NCBI GenBank assembly: GCA_947448745.1
Contig: CANFOQ010000024.1
Coordinates: 1-40,543, forward strand
Length of the DNA stretch: 40,543 nucleotides
Direction of reading: 5' to 3'
Origin: Comamonadaceae bacterium
Lineage (GTDB): Bacteria > Pseudomonadota > Gammaproteobacteria > Burkholderiales > Burkholderiaceae_C
The position numbers and the translations under genes were made by a program. Shown one piece after another: positions 9,854 to 19,608 of this stretch; within the stretch, counting starts at the first letter, position 1, and every line of letters starts with the position of its first letter. Below the pieces are notes generated by a model. It was not told the origin of the DNA. It ran no database searches and was given only the letters and a program-made list of their open reading frames with translations.

Positions 9854-10240
9854 ATGGCTTACTCAGAAAAAGTGGTGGACCACTACGAAAACCCCCGCAA
9901 CGTGGGTTCGTTTGAAAAAGGTGACGATTCGGTCGGGACCGGCATGGTGGGTGCACCGGCTTGTGGTGACGTGATGAAATTGCAAATCAAGGTGAATCCA
10001 CAAACCGGCGTCATCGAAGACGCCCGCTTCAAAACCTATGGTTGCGGTTCGGCCATTGCCTCTTCTTCCTTGGTCACCGAATGGGTCAAAGGCAAAACCT
10101 TGGACGAAGCTGCGGCCCTTAAAAACAGCGAAATCGCGCAAGAACTGTCGTTGCCACCCGTGAAGATCCACTGTTCCATCTTGGCCGAAGACGCCATCAA
10201 AGCGGCCGTGGAAGATTACAAAAAGAAACACGCCCACTGA
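9854..10240 (+). CDS. iscU: Fe-S cluster assembly scaffold IscU
   Basis: The 128-residue scaffold on which [2Fe-2S] clusters are built. The three cluster cysteines are Cys37 (GAPACGDV), Cys64 (YGCGSA) and Cys107 (KIHCS), with the stabilising Asp39. The HscA recognition motif LPPVK is at residues 100-104. An AACGGAGAAT ribosome binding site precedes the ATG. It lies between iscS, its sulfur donor, and iscA in the expected operon order. Confidence 0.98.
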   Translation: MAYSEKVVDHYENPRNVGSFEKGDDSVGTGMVGAPACGDVMKLQIKVNPQTGVIEDARFKTYGCGSAIASSSLVTEWVKGKTLDEAAALKNSEIAQELSLPPVKIHCSILAEDAIKAAVEDYKKKHAH

Positions 10241-10241
10241 T

Positions 10242-10565
10242 ATGTCTGTCTCCATGACCGAAGCCGCCGCGCGGCATGTCAATCGCTACCTGAGCAAACG
10301 CGGCAAAGGTGTTGGCGTGCGCTTGGGTGTCAAAACCACCGGTTGTTCTGGCTTGGCCTACAAGCTTGAGTACGTGGACGACCTGACCGAAGAAGACGTG
10401 GTGTTTGAAACCCATGGCTTGAAGATCTTGATCGATCCCAAAAGCCTGGCCTATTTGGATGGCACCGAACTCGACTTCGTGCGCGAAGGCTTGAACGAAG
10501 GCTTCAAATTCAACAACCCCAATGAGCGTGATCGTTGCGGCTGCGGCGAGTCTTTCCGAGTCTGA
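10242..10565 (+). CDS. iscA: A-type Fe-S carrier IscA
   Basis: A 107-residue A-type carrier that helps move Fe-S clusters, chiefly [4Fe-4S], to target proteins. The three conserved cysteines are Cys35 (TTGCSGLAY) and Cys99/Cys101 (RCGCGESF). The start is one base after the iscU stop, and the stop overlaps the hscB ATG, so the gene is tightly coupled to its neighbours in the isc operon. Confidence 0.97.
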   Translation: MSVSMTEAAARHVNRYLSKRGKGVGVRLGVKTTGCSGLAYKLEYVDDLTEEDVVFETHGLKILIDPKSLAYLDGTELDFVREGLNEGFKFNNPNERDRCGCGESFRV

Positions 10566-11116
10566 TGGCCAACGACGGTGTGTTGAAGCAGCCGCTGTCT
10601 TTGGCGGCCACCGACTTCGAGCTGTTCGAGTTGCCCACGCAATTTGAATTGAACCGTGCGCAACTAGACGCCCAATGGAAAGCGCTGCAACAGCAGGTGC
10701 ACCCCGACCAATTCGCCCTGCAAGGGCCGGCTGAAAAGCGCTTGGCCATGCAATGGTCGTTGCGGGTCAATGAGGCCTATCAACGTTTGAAAAACCCATT
10801 GCGCCGTGCCGCCTACTTGTGCGAGTTGCATGGCGCACCTTTGCATGCCGAAGACAACACCAGCATGCCTGCTGAATTTTTGATGCAACAAATGCAGTGG
10901 CGCGAAGACTTGGACGAGGCCCACACCGAAGCCGCCTTGACGGCTTTGCAAGCAGACATCAACGATGCCAAACAGCAAGCCTTGCAACGTTGCGCCCAAA
11001 GTTTGGATGTTGATAAAAACTGGTTGGCGGCGGTGCAAGAGGTGAGGGCGCTGATGTTCATCGAGCGCTTTGAAGAAGATTTGAACAACCGACTCGACCG
11101 ACTGGAAGACGCCTGA
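10565..11116 (+). CDS. hscB: Fe-S assembly J-domain co-chaperone HscB
   Basis: A 183-residue J-type co-chaperone that delivers IscU to HscA and stimulates its ATPase. The amino-terminal J domain carries the HPD motif at residues 46-48 (QQVHPDQF). The rest is the helical IscU-binding domain, with ARSLDxD-like [11 protein letters not shown] near the end. The ATG at 10565 overlaps the iscA stop; an in-frame TTG 30 bases upstream is a less likely start. Confidence 0.95.
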   Translation: MANDGVLKQPLSLAATDFELFELPTQFELNRAQLDAQWKALQQQVHPDQFALQGPAEKRLAMQWSLRVNEAYQRLKNPLRRAAYLCELHGAPLHAEDNTSMPAEFLMQQMQWREDLDEAHTEAALTALQADINDAKQQALQRCAQSLDVDKNWLAAVQEVRALMFIERFEEDLNNRLDRLEDA

Positions 11117-11132
11117 GGGCAAAATACGCACC

Positions 11133-12992
11133 ATGGCTTTGCTGCAAATTTCTGAACCTGGTCAAGCACCAGATCCCCACGCCAGACGAATCGCCATTGG
11201 CATCGACTTGGGCACCACACATTCTTTGGTGGCCAGTGTGCGCAATGGTGTGGCCGAGTGCCTGCCCGACGAACAAGGCCACAACATCCTGCCATCTGCG
11301 GTGCGCTATTTGCCTGAAGGCAAGCGCTTGATTGGCGCTGCTGCGCTGGCTTCGCAATCTCAAGACCCGGCCAACACCATCGTGTCGGTCAAGCGGTTCA
11401 TGGGCCGTGGCTTGAAAGACTTGCCCCACCCCGAGCATTTTCCTTATGCGTTTACAGATCAACCTGGCATGTTGGGTTTGAACACCTTGCATGGTTTGAA
11501 GTCACCGGTGGAGGTGAGTGCCGAGATTTTGGCCAGCCTGCGTCAACGCGCAGAAGACACTTTCAATGACGACATCCATGGCGCGGTTATCACTGTGCCA
11601 GCCTACTTTGACGATGCGCAACGCCAGGCCACCAAAGACGCGGCGCAAATGGCCGGCTTGCATTTGTTGCGGCTCATCAACGAACCCACAGCTGCGGCCA
11701 TTGCCTATGGCTTGGACAACGCCAGCGAAGGCGTGTACGCGGTCTATGACTTGGGTGGTGGCACTTTTGACATTTCCATCTTGCGCATGAGCCGTGGTGT
11801 GTTTGAAGTGTTGTCCACGGGCGGTGATTCGGCCTTGGGTGGCGACGACTATGACCGTTGCCTGCTTGAACTCGCGCTTGAACAAAGCCAACGCCAAGCT
11901 TTGAACGAGGTCGATGCCAGCTTGTTGTTGACCGCTGCAAGGGCTTGCAAAGAACAACTTTCCACACACGACCACGCAGCGTTCAATGTGGCGCTGTCTG
12001 ATGGTTTGTTAGCCACGACGATTCAACGCACAGACTTTGAACAATGTGCTCAAGCGCTCACCCAAAAAACCTTACAAGCCGTGAAGAAAGCCTTGCGTGA
12101 TGCTGGCCTGAAAGCCGAAGACATTCAAGGCGTGGTGATGGTGGGTGGTTCGACCCGCATGCCGCATGTGCAAAGCGCTGTGGCTGCACTTTTGAACTGC
12201 ACGCCCTTGAACAACCTGAATCCCGATGAAGTCGTGGCCATTGGGGCCGCCATTCAAGCCAACCAACTCAGTGGCAACAACCCCGATGGTGAATTGCTGT
12301 TGTTGGATGTGATTCCACTGTCCCTGGGCATTGAAACCATGGGTGGTTTGGTCGAGCGCATCGTGCCGCGCAATCAAACCATTCCCACCGCCATGGCGCA
12401 AGACTTCACCACCTACCAAGACGGACAAACCGCGTTGGCCTTGCATGTGCTGCAAGGCGAGCGCGATTTGGTGAAAGACTGCCGCAGCTTGGCGCGTTTT
12501 GAATTGAAGGGCATCCCACCCATGGCCGCAGGGTCGGCCCGCATCCGCGTCACTTTCACAGTAGACGCCGATGGTTTGCTCAGCGTGAGCGCCGTCGAAA
12601 CCAAAAGCGGTGTGCAAGCCCACATTGACGTCAAACCCAGCTATGGTTTGTCCGACGAGCAAATCGCCGCCATGTTGCAAGACAGTTTTCACACCGCCGA
12701 GTTCGACAAGAATGCACGTGCTTTGGCCGAAGCCCGTCTGGAAGCCGACCGCATGTGGTTGGCCACGCAAAGCGCTTTGCAAGCCGATGCGCAGTTGTTG
12801 TCGGCAGACGAGCAAACCGTCATCCAACAACTGATGGACGCGGTATTGGCCATCAAAACCTCCGAGGTGCCGGCCGACATCGAGGCCGCTACCGAGGCCT
12901 TGGCCAAAGGTACCGAAGCCTTTGCTGCTGCACGCATGAACGACGGTATTCGCAAAGCCCTGGCAGGCAAACACATAGGGGCCATGTCATGA
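11133..12992 (+). CDS. hscA: Fe-S assembly Hsp70 chaperone HscA
   Basis: A 619-residue specialised Hsp70 that uses ATP to remodel the IscU-cluster complex and help transfer clusters to apo-proteins. The nucleotide-binding domain shows [25 protein letters not shown] and [14 protein letters not shown]. The substrate-binding domain follows from about residue 390 ([14 protein letters not shown]). It recognises the LPPVK motif of IscU encoded in the same operon. Its stop overlaps the fdx start (ATGA). Confidence 0.97.
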   Translation: MALLQISEPGQAPDPHARRIAIGIDLGTTHSLVASVRNGVAECLPDEQGHNILPSAVRYLPEGKRLIGAAALASQSQDPANTIVSVKRFMGRGLKDLPHPEHFPYAFTDQPGMLGLNTLHGLKSPVEVSAEILASLRQRAEDTFNDDIHGAVITVPAYFDDAQRQATKDAAQMAGLHLLRLINEPTAAAIAYGLDNASEGVYAVYDLGGGTFDISILRMSRGVFEVLSTGGDSALGGDDYDRCLLELALEQSQRQALNEVDASLLLTAARACKEQLSTHDHAAFNVALSDGLLATTIQRTDFEQCAQALTQKTLQAVKKALRDAGLKAEDIQGVVMVGGSTRMPHVQSAVAALLNCTPLNNLNPDEVVAIGAAIQANQLSGNNPDGELLLLDVIPLSLGIETMGGLVERIVPRNQTIPTAMAQDFTTYQDGQTALALHVLQGERDLVKDCRSLARFELKGIPPMAAGSARIRVTFTVDADGLLSVSAVETKSGVQAHIDVKPSYGLSDEQIAAMLQDSFHTAEFDKNARALAEARLEADRMWLATQSALQADAQLLSADEQTVIQQLMDAVLAIKTSEVPADIEAATEALAKGTEAFAAARMNDGIRKALAGKHIGAMS

Positions 12993-13327
12993 CCATCATC
13001 AGAATACTCCCACACGTGGAGTTGTGCCCAGAGGGCAAAGAAATCCACACCCTGCCTGGCAACACCATTTGTGAAGCCTTGCTGGACAATGGCATCAACA
13101 TCGAACACGCCTGCGACATGAGCTGTGCCTGCACCACCTGCCATGTGGTGGTGCGTGAAGGCTTTGCGAGCTTGAACGAGGCAGAAGAGTTGGAAGACGA
13201 TCTGCTCGACCGTGCTTGGGGTTTGGAGCCGAATTCACGCCTGAGTTGCCAATCGGTGGTGGCCCAGCAGAATTTGGTGATCGAAATTCCACGCTACACC
13301 ATCAACCACGCCAAAGAAAACCACTGA
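12989..13327 (+). CDS. fdx: ISC-system [2Fe-2S] ferredoxin
   Basis: A 112-residue adrenodoxin-type ferredoxin that supplies electrons for cluster assembly on IscU. The cluster cysteines are Cys42, Cys48, Cys51 and Cys87 ([12 protein letters not shown] and LSCQS), the same spacing as E. coli Fdx. The ATG at 12989 overlaps the hscA stop; the frame is open upstream inside hscA but the family begins at MTIIRILPH. It closes the isc operon; no iscX gene follows, since dnaQ starts five bases later. Confidence 0.96.
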   Translation: MTIIRILPHVELCPEGKEIHTLPGNTICEALLDNGINIEHACDMSCACTTCHVVVREGFASLNEAEELEDDLLDRAWGLEPNSRLSCQSVVAQQNLVIEIPRYTINHAKENH

Positions 13328-13331
13328 AGCC

Positions 13332-14054
13332 ATGCGACTCATTGTGTTGGACACCGAAACCACCGGGCTGTCACCTGACAACGGTGACCGCATCCTGGAG
13401 CTGGGTTGCGTGGAGTTGATGCACCGCAAACTCACCGGCCGCAACTTTCATTACTACATCAACCCCGAGCGTGAAAGCCATGAAGAAGCGCTGAATGTGC
13501 ACGGCATCACCACCGAGTTTTTGCAAGACAAGCCGAAGTTTGCGCAAATCGTGGATGAGTTCTTGGCCTATGTGAAGGGCGCCGACATCATCATCCACAA
13601 TGCCCCGTTTGACATGGGCTTTTTGAACAAAGAACTGGAATTGGCAGGCCACCCACCGTTCAAAGACCACGTGGGGCAGGTGATGGACACCTTGGCCATG
13701 GCCAAAGAAATTTACCCTGGCAAGCGCAATTCCTTGGATGCCTTGTGTGAACGCTTGGGCGTCAGCAACGCGGCCCGCACGCTGCACGGCGCTTTGTTGG
13801 ATGCCGAGTTGTTGGCCGATGTCTACATCAACTTGACGCGCGGCCAAGACGGTTTGCTGATGGACCAAGACGACATGCTCGATGCCTCTGGCAAACCAGC
13901 GGCCCGTCGCGACTACAGCCAACTGCAGTTGCCTGTGATTTCCCCCACCGATGAAGAGTTGCAGGCCCACGAGGGCGTGCTGGATTTGATCGACAAAGCC
14001 AGTGGCGGCAAGACTTTGTGGCGATCACTTGCAAGTTCGGCGTCAGCCTCTTGA
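13332..14054 (+). CDS. dnaQ: DNA polymerase III epsilon subunit (proofreading exonuclease)
   Basis: A 240-residue 3'-5' exonuclease that proofreads for the replicative polymerase. The DEDDh motifs are visible: ExoI LDTETTGL (Asp7, Glu9), ExoII HNAPFDMGFLN, and ExoIII with HGALLDAELLADVY supplying His and Asp. The tail contains the extended region expected to bind the alpha subunit. It starts five bases after fdx and may be read through from the isc operon. The tRNA-Val gene follows about 70 bases downstream. Confidence 0.95.
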   Translation: MRLIVLDTETTGLSPDNGDRILELGCVELMHRKLTGRNFHYYINPERESHEEALNVHGITTEFLQDKPKFAQIVDEFLAYVKGADIIIHNAPFDMGFLNKELELAGHPPFKDHVGQVMDTLAMAKEIYPGKRNSLDALCERLGVSNAARTLHGALLDAELLADVYINLTRGQDGLLMDQDDMLDASGKPAARRDYSQLQLPVISPTDEELQAHEGVLDLIDKASGGKTLWRSLASSASAS

Positions 14055-14125
14055 ACCATCTGCAGCTGAGTGCCTCAAAACGCTCATTTTTGTGACAGAA
14101 TACAGCCCTGCTTCAACAGCAGTTC

Positions 14126-14200
14126 GCGTGGTTAGCTCAGTGGTAGAGCATCGCCTTCACACGGCGGGGGTCGGGGGTTCGAAACCCTCACCACGCACCA
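14126..14200 (+). tRNA. tRNA-Val (anticodon CAC)
   Basis: A complete cloverleaf of 75 bases with encoded CCA. The acceptor arms are GCGTGGT and ACCACGC. The D arm contains AGCTCAGTGGTAGAGC, the anticodon loop is TTCACAC giving anticodon CAC (valine, codon GUG), and the T arm contains GGTTCGAAACC. A hairpin with a T tract lies 28 bases downstream. Confidence 0.97.
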
Positions 14201-14227
14201 GTTTCTCAGTGCTTTCGCACACCACCC

Positions 14228-14250
14228 ATGCGCCCACCAGGCGCATTTTT
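14228..14250 (+). terminator. Intrinsic terminator after tRNA-Val
   Basis: A 7-bp stem (ATGCGCC / GGCGCAT) with a 5-base loop, followed by TTTTT. It lies between tRNA-Val and the nitroreductase gene and probably ends the tRNA transcript. Confidence 0.75.
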
Positions 14251-14270
14251 CATTCCAACAGGATGTACAC

Positions 14271-14891
14271 ATGACCGACGTTTTCAGCGCCATCAACGGC
14301 CGCACTTCTGCCAACAACTTTGACCCCGCCCATGTGATGACCCATGACGAGATCACCGAGTTGGCCCAACTGACTAACCAAACTCCCACGTCTTTCAACC
14401 AGCAAAACTGGCGCTTGGTGGCGGTGTGCACACCGGCGGCCAAAGCCCGTTTGAAAGCAGCTGCGTTCAACCAACCCAAGGTGGGCGATGCCGCTGTCAC
14501 GTTCGTGGTGGTGGGCAAAGTCGGTGGTCACAAAGACCTGCCTGTGTTGATCAAGCCCATGTTGGATGGTGGTCACATCGACCAAGCCGCGTTTGATGGC
14601 TGGATTGGCATGGCCAACGGCATGTATGAAGGCAAAGACGGCTTTCAGCGCGATGAAGCCATTCGCTCGGCTTCCATGGCCGCCATGACCCTGATGTACG
14701 CTGCTCACGGCAAAGGTTTGGTATCGGGTGCCATGATTGGTTTTGACCCTGCTGCTGTCAGCGCAGAGTGCAAATTGGCTGCCAATGAAATCCCCGTGAT
14801 GTTGATTGCTGTTGGCAATCCAGCACCTGGCAACTGGCCCCGCAAAGTGCGCCGCGCCGTGAATGAAGTGGTGAGCTTCAGCGCCGACTAA
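14271..14891 (+). CDS. Nitroreductase family protein
   Basis: A 206-residue FMN-dependent nitroreductase-fold protein. The amino terminus carries the family signature RTSANNFDPAHVMTHDEI (FMN phosphate-binding RxSxRxF-like region), then NQTPTSFNQQNWRLV, and GNPAPGNWPRKVRR at the end. Members reduce nitro compounds, quinones or other substrates with NAD(P)H; the natural substrate is unknown here. An AGGATG stretch precedes the ATG. The gene is monocistronic, between the tRNA terminator and a bidirectional terminator. Confidence 0.85.
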   Translation: MTDVFSAINGRTSANNFDPAHVMTHDEITELAQLTNQTPTSFNQQNWRLVAVCTPAAKARLKAAAFNQPKVGDAAVTFVVVGKVGGHKDLPVLIKPMLDGGHIDQAAFDGWIGMANGMYEGKDGFQRDEAIRSASMAAMTLMYAAHGKGLVSGAMIGFDPAAVSAECKLAANEIPVMLIAVGNPAPGNWPRKVRRAVNEVVSFSAD

Positions 14892-14922
14892 GTTGCGCGG
14901 GCAGGATTTGCTGCCACAAAAC

Positions 14923-14959
14923 AAAGCCCGAGAGAAGCGATTCTTTCGGGCTTTTTTTT
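14923..14959. terminator. Bidirectional terminator between nitroreductase and MFS genes
   Basis: A stem of AAAGCCCGA and TCGGGCTTT around a 14-base loop, followed by a run of T on the plus strand; the complementary A run serves the minus strand. It sits between two converging genes and slightly overlaps the stop codon of the minus-strand MFS gene. Confidence 0.88.
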
Positions 14960-16244
14960 AAATTTTGGCCTTGTGTTTCTTCACCGCCATCAATGCCAAG
15001 ACGCTGATGCTGGCCATGCCCGACAGGTAATAGCCCACGTATTGCAAGCCATGGTTGGTGGCCAACCAGGTGGCGATGTAGGGCGCAAACGAGGCCCCCA
15101 CGATGGCCGACAAGTTGAAGCTCAAAGATGCGCCGGTGTAACGCACTTCGGTGGGGAACAACTCGGCCATGAGGTAGCCCAAAGGGCCAAAGCACATGCC
15201 CATGAGCGCCATGCCAATGGACAAGGCCAACACCGTGGTGAAGCTGCCTGCTTGCAGCATCGGACCTAAAAACAAACCCAACACCACAATGCCAATGGCG
15301 CCCCAGGTGAGGGCCGTGGTGCGCCCACGGGTGTCTGAAATTTTGGCGGCAATCGGGATGAACAGTGCGAAGAAAACCACGGCGATGAGTTGCAGCACCA
15401 AGAAGTCTTGTCGCTTGTAGCCCAGCGAGTTGGTGGCCCAGCTGAGTGTGAACACCGTGATCAAGTAGAACAACACGAATTGCCCCAAGCCCGACATCAT
15501 GCCCAGCACCATCGAGCGGGTGTGTTGCGTGACCACGGTGACGATGGGCACCTTGACGCGGGTTTTCAGGGCCATGACTTTTTGAAACTGTGGAGTTTCA
15601 GAAATGTTCAAACGCACATAGAGGCCGACCACCACCAACAAGGCGCTGGACACAAAGGGAATGCGCCAACCCCATTCCAGAAAATCGGCTTCCGGCATTT
15701 GCGTGGTGAGCGCCAAAAACACACTGCCTGAAATAAAGAAACCGATGGGGCCGCCCAGTTGCGGCACGCTGCCATACCAAGCGCGTTGGTGGGGCGGGGC
15801 GTTTTCAGTGGCCAGCAAAATCGCGCCACCCCATTCGCCGCCCAAGCCCAAACCTTGGCCAAATCGAAACACGGCCAACAAAATGGGTGCGGCAATGCCG
15901 ATGGCCGCATACGTGGGCAACAAACCAATGAAGATGGTGGACAAGCCCATGGTGAGGAGCGACGCCACCAGCGTGGCCTTGCGGCCCACGCGGTCGCCGA
16001 AATGCCCAAACAACGCAGAGCCCACTGGACGCGCCACAAAGGCCAAACCAAAGGTGGCCAGCGACTGCAAAATGGCGATGCTGGGCTCAGAGGCGGCGAA
16101 GAATAACTTGGGAAACACCAACACGGCGGCGGTGCCGAAGATGTAGAAATCGAAGTATTCGATGGTGGTGCCGATCAAGCTGGCCAACAAAATTTTCATT
16201 GGAGAGTTCAACACCACGTCGGTGTTGTCGCTGGCTGTATGCAT
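14958..16244 (-). CDS. MFS transporter, metabolite:H+ symporter (MHS) family
   Basis: A 428-residue polytopic membrane protein of the MHS branch of the major facilitator superfamily, which includes citrate, alpha-ketoglutarate, shikimate and proline/betaine symporters. It begins near ASLIGTTIEYFDFYIFGTAA, diagnostic for the branch, followed by ARPVGSALFGHFGDRVGRKATL (the cytoplasmic loop motif between helices 2 and 3), and about 12 hydrophobic segments. The ATG at 16244 is preceded by AGGAGG with a six-base spacer, so I prefer it to the longer frame reaching 16325. The substrate is not evident. It is divergent from panB. Confidence 0.88.
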   Translation of the reverse strand: MHTASDNTDVVLNSPMKILLASLIGTTIEYFDFYIFGTAAVLVFPKLFFAASEPSIAILQSLATFGLAFVARPVGSALFGHFGDRVGRKATLVASLLTMGLSTIFIGLLPTYAAIGIAAPILLAVFRFGQGLGLGGEWGGAILLATENAPPHQRAWYGSVPQLGGPIGFFISGSVFLALTTQMPEADFLEWGWRIPFVSSALLVVVGLYVRLNISETPQFQKVMALKTRVKVPIVTVVTQHTRSMVLGMMSGLGQFVLFYLITVFTLSWATNSLGYKRQDFLVLQLIAVVFFALFIPIAAKISDTRGRTTALTWGAIGIVVLGLFLGPMLQAGSFTTVLALSIGMALMGMCFGPLGYLMAELFPTEVRYTGASLSFNLSAIVGASFAPYIATWLATNHGLQYVGYYLSGMASISVLALMAVKKHKAKI

Positions 16245-16380
16245 GGCTGGCCTCCTGGTCTGGGCGGTCGCTTTGGAGACACGCCAAGGGCTGTGGGTTG
16301 AAAGTGTGGGGGATGATAAATGCACTGCCTAGAATGCCGCATCGCATTCGTGACACCTCTTTTTTGCACAAGGAAACACC

Positions 16381-17226
16381 ATGAGCGTTCAGCCCAGCAC
16401 CCCTGAATCCACCAAGCGCCCCGCAATGACCATGCACAGTCTGATGAAGATGTACAGCGAGGGCGAAAAAATCACCATGCTCACCGCCTACGACGCCAGC
16501 TTTGCAGCGGTGGCCGATTTGGCCGGCGTGGAAATTGTGTTGGTCGGCGATTCCTTGGGCATGGTCTGCCAAGGCCACAACAGCACCTTGCCTGTGACCC
16601 TTGAAGCCATGCGCTATCACACCGAATGCGTGGCACGTGGATTGCAAAAGCAAAACGGCCGCCCCATCATCTTGGGCGACATGCCTTTCGCCAGCTACGC
16701 CTCACCCGAGCAAGCCTTTGAAAGCGCCTCGGTCCTGATGAAGGCCGGTGCCCACATGGTGAAGTTGGAAGGCGGTGCTTGGTTGGCACCCACGGTGTCG
16801 TATTTGGTGACACGTGGCATTCCAGTGTGTGGTCATTTGGGATTGACGCCGCAAAGCGTGAACACTTTGGGTGGCTACCGCGTGCAAGGGCGCACCGACA
16901 GTGGTGCCGAACAACTCATGCAAGACGCTTTGCAATTGCAACATGCTGGTGCACAAGCGCTGGTGTTGGAGATGGTGCCTGCGGTGCTGTCAGCCAAGAT
17001 CACCAAGGCCCTGACCAGCTGCGCCACCATCGGGATTGGTGCTGGGGTGGACACGGCAGGGCAAATTTTGGTGTTGCACGACATGATCGGCGTAACCCAA
17101 GGCAAGGTGCCCAAGTTTGCGCACAACTTCATGAACGAGTCCGGCACCATCTTGGGGGCCATGAAAGCCTTTGTGAATGCGGTGAAAGAAAAACGCTTCC
17201 CTGTGAATGAACTGCATGCTTGGTAA
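16381..17226 (+). CDS. panB: 3-methyl-2-oxobutanoate hydroxymethyltransferase
   Basis: PanB (281 residues) makes ketopantoate from 2-oxoisovalerate and methylene-tetrahydrofolate, the first committed step of pantothenate and CoA synthesis. The Mg-binding residues fit Asp57 (VGDSLGMV), Asp100 (ILGDMPF) and Glu130 (KLEGG), in a TIM-barrel of the family's usual length. An AAGGAAAC ribosome binding site precedes the ATG. No panC is adjacent. A MipA-like gene follows 17 bases after the stop. Confidence 0.97.
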   Translation: MSVQPSTPESTKRPAMTMHSLMKMYSEGEKITMLTAYDASFAAVADLAGVEIVLVGDSLGMVCQGHNSTLPVTLEAMRYHTECVARGLQKQNGRPIILGDMPFASYASPEQAFESASVLMKAGAHMVKLEGGAWLAPTVSYLVTRGIPVCGHLGLTPQSVNTLGGYRVQGRTDSGAEQLMQDALQLQHAGAQALVLEMVPAVLSAKITKALTSCATIGIGAGVDTAGQILVLHDMIGVTQGKVPKFAHNFMNESGTILGAMKAFVNAVKEKRFPVNELHAW

Positions 17227-17243
17227 GCTTGCAGCATTCACAG

Positions 17244-18110
17244 ATGAAGAAAAACCCGATGCAAACACTTCTGCCTTACCAACTCTCACTAGCTGCCGCA
17301 GTTTTCTTCATCGCCAGCAAGGCATTGGCCCAAGATGAACCCGATGTTGAGGGCACCAACCGCCCGCTGTGGGAAGCAGGTGTGGCCGGGTTTGCATTGG
17401 AAAGCCCCGCCTATCCTGGTGCTGCTGACAATGTGCAAAAGGGTTTGGTGTTGCCTTGGGTTGTCTACCGTGGCCCCATCTTGAGGGCGGGTGGTGGCAC
17501 CTTCGGTGCTCGGATGGTCAAAACCGACAACTTTGAAGTGGACATCGGGTTTGCCGGCTCTTTGAGTGCGAACAGTGCTGATGTGGCCGTGCGTTCAGGC
17601 ATGCCTGACCTGGGTTTCCTGTTGGAATTTGGCCCGCGCATCAAATACACCTTGGCACGACCCAGTGCCAACAGCTTGGTGCGTTTGGAAGCGCCCTTGC
17701 GTGGTGTGTTTGAGCTGCAAGATGGTGTCCATGTGCAAGGCATGGCGTTCGAGCCGCGCATCACCTATGACCATCGGAACCTGTTTGCAGGCGTGGGTGT
17801 TTCAAGCAGTTTTAGCTTGATGTATGGCGACAAAAAATTCAATCAATATTTGTATGGTGTCCCTGCCGCCTATGCCACTGCGCAACGCGAATCTTATGAC
17901 GCCAAAGCTGGACTCATATCGCCACGGTTTCAATTGAGTTTGAACCATGCCATCACCAAAGATGTGCGGGTGTTTGGCTTGACCCGGTTGGATGCCGCCC
18001 ACTTGGGGGTCAACAGCAGCAGTCCCTTGCATGTCAAAAACAGCGGCGTCACAGTCGGCTTCGGGCTGGTCTGGACCTTGGGTCGTTCCACGCGGCTTGA
18101 GAGTGAATAA
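17244..18110 (+). CDS. MipA/OmpV family outer membrane protein
   Basis: A 288-residue outer membrane beta-barrel of the MipA/OmpV family (MltA-interacting scaffold proteins). The signal peptide ends near KALAQDEP, and the mature part begins with WEAGVAGFALESPAYPGA, a family hallmark, followed by alternating hydrophobic strands and a terminal strand VTVGFGLVWTLG. The start at 17244 (MKKNP) gives a normal lysine-rich signal peptide; an ATG at 17259 is an alternative. Family members scaffold murein hydrolases or act as porin-like proteins. The specific role is unknown. Confidence 0.85.
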   Translation: MKKNPMQTLLPYQLSLAAAVFFIASKALAQDEPDVEGTNRPLWEAGVAGFALESPAYPGAADNVQKGLVLPWVVYRGPILRAGGGTFGARMVKTDNFEVDIGFAGSLSANSADVAVRSGMPDLGFLLEFGPRIKYTLARPSANSLVRLEAPLRGVFELQDGVHVQGMAFEPRITYDHRNLFAGVGVSSSFSLMYGDKKFNQYLYGVPAAYATAQRESYDAKAGLISPRFQLSLNHAITKDVRVFGLTRLDAAHLGVNSSSPLHVKNSGVTVGFGLVWTLGRSTRLESE

Positions 18111-18312
18111 ACCTTTCAACCACACAAGAGATTTCTCAATCAACAAACCCAAAACATTCAAAGGCAACAAGCAAAGCCTGCCCAGCAAGCCTTGCAAAAC
18201 CTGTGGCCGCGAGATGACCTGGCGCAAGGCTTGGGCGAAAAACTGGGAGCAGGTTTTGTATTGCTCTGATAAATGCAGGGCCGGCAAGGCCACCCCGTCA
18301 AGCCTGGCTTAG
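18103..18312 (+). CDS. DUF2256 small zinc-finger protein
   Basis: A predicted 69-residue protein with the DUF2256 core PSKPCKTCGREMTWRKAW followed by YCSDKCR, four cysteines in a CxxC...CxxxC pattern likely to bind zinc. The function of the family is unknown. No ATG is available upstream of the domain; the GTG at 18103 overlaps the end of the MipA-like gene and is the most plausible start. The last 15 bases overlap the end of the converging minus-strand aminotransferase gene. Confidence 0.65.
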   Translation: MNKPFNHTRDFSINKPKTFKGNKQSLPSKPCKTCGREMTWRKAWAKNWEQVLYCSDKCRAGKATPSSLA

Positions 18313-19608
18313 GGCCGCCTTCATCGCCGCTGTGGCCATGTCTTCCAACTGGCCAAAGTCCATGTGCTGGTGCGCCTCGCAGACAAACCACGGTTCGCGT
18401 GAATCGGGTTCCAGCATGAAGCCGCGGTCGATCAAGCCCCAGGCAAAGCGGTTGTAAAGCGCACTGTTGGTCTTGCGCCAGTCGCGGTAGTTGGTGGGCA
18501 CGGTGGCACTGAAGTGGATGCCAAACATGGCCGGTGGCCCCGCAAATGCATGTTCCACGCCTGCTGCACTGAAAACGCGCCCCAGCAAGGCTTGCAAGCG
18601 TTCACCCGTGTGGTTGATGGTTTGCAGCGCATCGGTCTGACTCAAGAGGTCCAGAGTTTTGTGGGCCGCGCTCAAACCGACCAAGTTGCCTGTGTAAGTG
18701 CCGCCGTGCACCACCAATCCAGGGCCTGAGCCCACCATGTCCATGACCTCGGCGCGACCACCAAAGGCCGCCACGGGGTAGCCATTGCCCATGGCTTTGG
18801 CATAGGTGCTCAAGTCGCCATAGATGCCGTACAAAGATTGCGCACCGCCTTTGGCCACGCGAAAGCCCGACTTCACCTCGTCGATGATCAACAGCGTGCC
18901 GTGCAGCGTGCACAGGTCGCGCAGGCGTTGCAACCAAGCTTGGCTGGCCGACACACTGCCTGCATTGCCAATGATGGGCTCCAACACCACGCAGGCCAAT
19001 TGCTCGCCTTGGGTTTTGAAGAGGTTTTCTAAAGCGTCAAAGTCGTTGTGGCTGATGATGCTCAGCAACTCTTTGCTGCGAGCGGGTACACCCACACCAA
19101 AGGGAATCACTTGCGGTGGTGTGCTGCCCCTGGGGTCCCATTGCTCGATGTCCGACTTCCACATCATCTCGTCGTAAAGGCCATGGAACGAACCTTCGAC
19201 GATGGCGATGCGGTCGCGTTTGGTAAAGCCACGGGCGGTACGCACCGCGCCCATCACGGCCTCGGTGCCCGAGTTGGCGAAACGCATTTTGTCGATCTGC
19301 GGACACAGCGCTTTGATTTGTTTCACCACCAAGGTGTCGAGCTCGGTGGCAAAGCCGGTGAGGGTGCCGCGCTGTGTGATTTGTTCAATGACGGCCTTGT
19401 CCACGCGGGCATCGCGGTAGCCCAAGATGATGGGTCCGTATCCAAGGCGGAAATCGACGAAGTCGCGACCATCTTCATCGGTCAGCGTGCAGCCTTGAGC
19501 ATGCGCCACAAACACGGTGCGGTCTTCGCCCCAATAGCGGTAGTTCTCGGCCACACCTTGCGGCATGTGCAGATGCGCTTCGGCCAGCAAACGCTTTTGT
19601 TGGTTCAT
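18298..19608 (-). CDS. Class III (glutamate-1-semialdehyde aminomutase-like) aminotransferase
   Basis: A 436-residue fold-type I PLP enzyme of the class III aminotransferase group, closest in style to glutamate-1-semialdehyde aminomutases. Visible motifs are FANSGTEAVMGAVRTAR (cofactor phosphate), IIDEVKSGFR (Asp for the PLP pyridine nitrogen), YAKAMGNGYPVAAFGG with the probable PLP lysine, and VVHGGTYTGNLVGLSAA. It is unlikely to be the heme-pathway HemL because it is embedded in an operon with a dehydrogenase and a methyltransferase. The ATG at 19608 overlaps the dehydrogenase stop (ATGA). The natural substrate is unknown; an amino acid or amine giving a semialdehyde that the adjacent dehydrogenase could reduce is an inference. 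Confidence 0.8.
   Translation of the reverse strand: MNQQKRLLAEAHLHMPQGVAENYRYWGEDRTVFVAHAQGCTLTDEDGRDFVDFRLGYGPIILGYRDARVDKAVIEQITQRGTLTGFATELDTLVVKQIKALCPQIDKMRFANSGTEAVMGAVRTARGFTKRDRIAIVEGSFHGLYDEMMWKSDIEQWDPRGSTPPQVIPFGVGVPARSKELLSIISHNDFDALENLFKTQGEQLACVVLEPIIGNAGSVSASQAWLQRLRDLCTLHGTLLIIDEVKSGFRVAKGGAQSLYGIYGDLSTYAKAMGNGYPVAAFGGRAEVMDMVGSGPGLVVHGGTYTGNLVGLSAAHKTLDLLSQTDALQTINHTGERLQALLGRVFSAAGVEHAFAGPPAMFGIHFSATVPTNYRDWRKTNSALYNRFAWGLIDRGFMLEPDSREPWFVCEAHQHMDFGQLEDMATAAMKAALSQA

Noticed and set aside
13328-13331. iscX at the end of the isc operon
   Set aside because: dnaQ begins directly after fdx, so iscX is not here.
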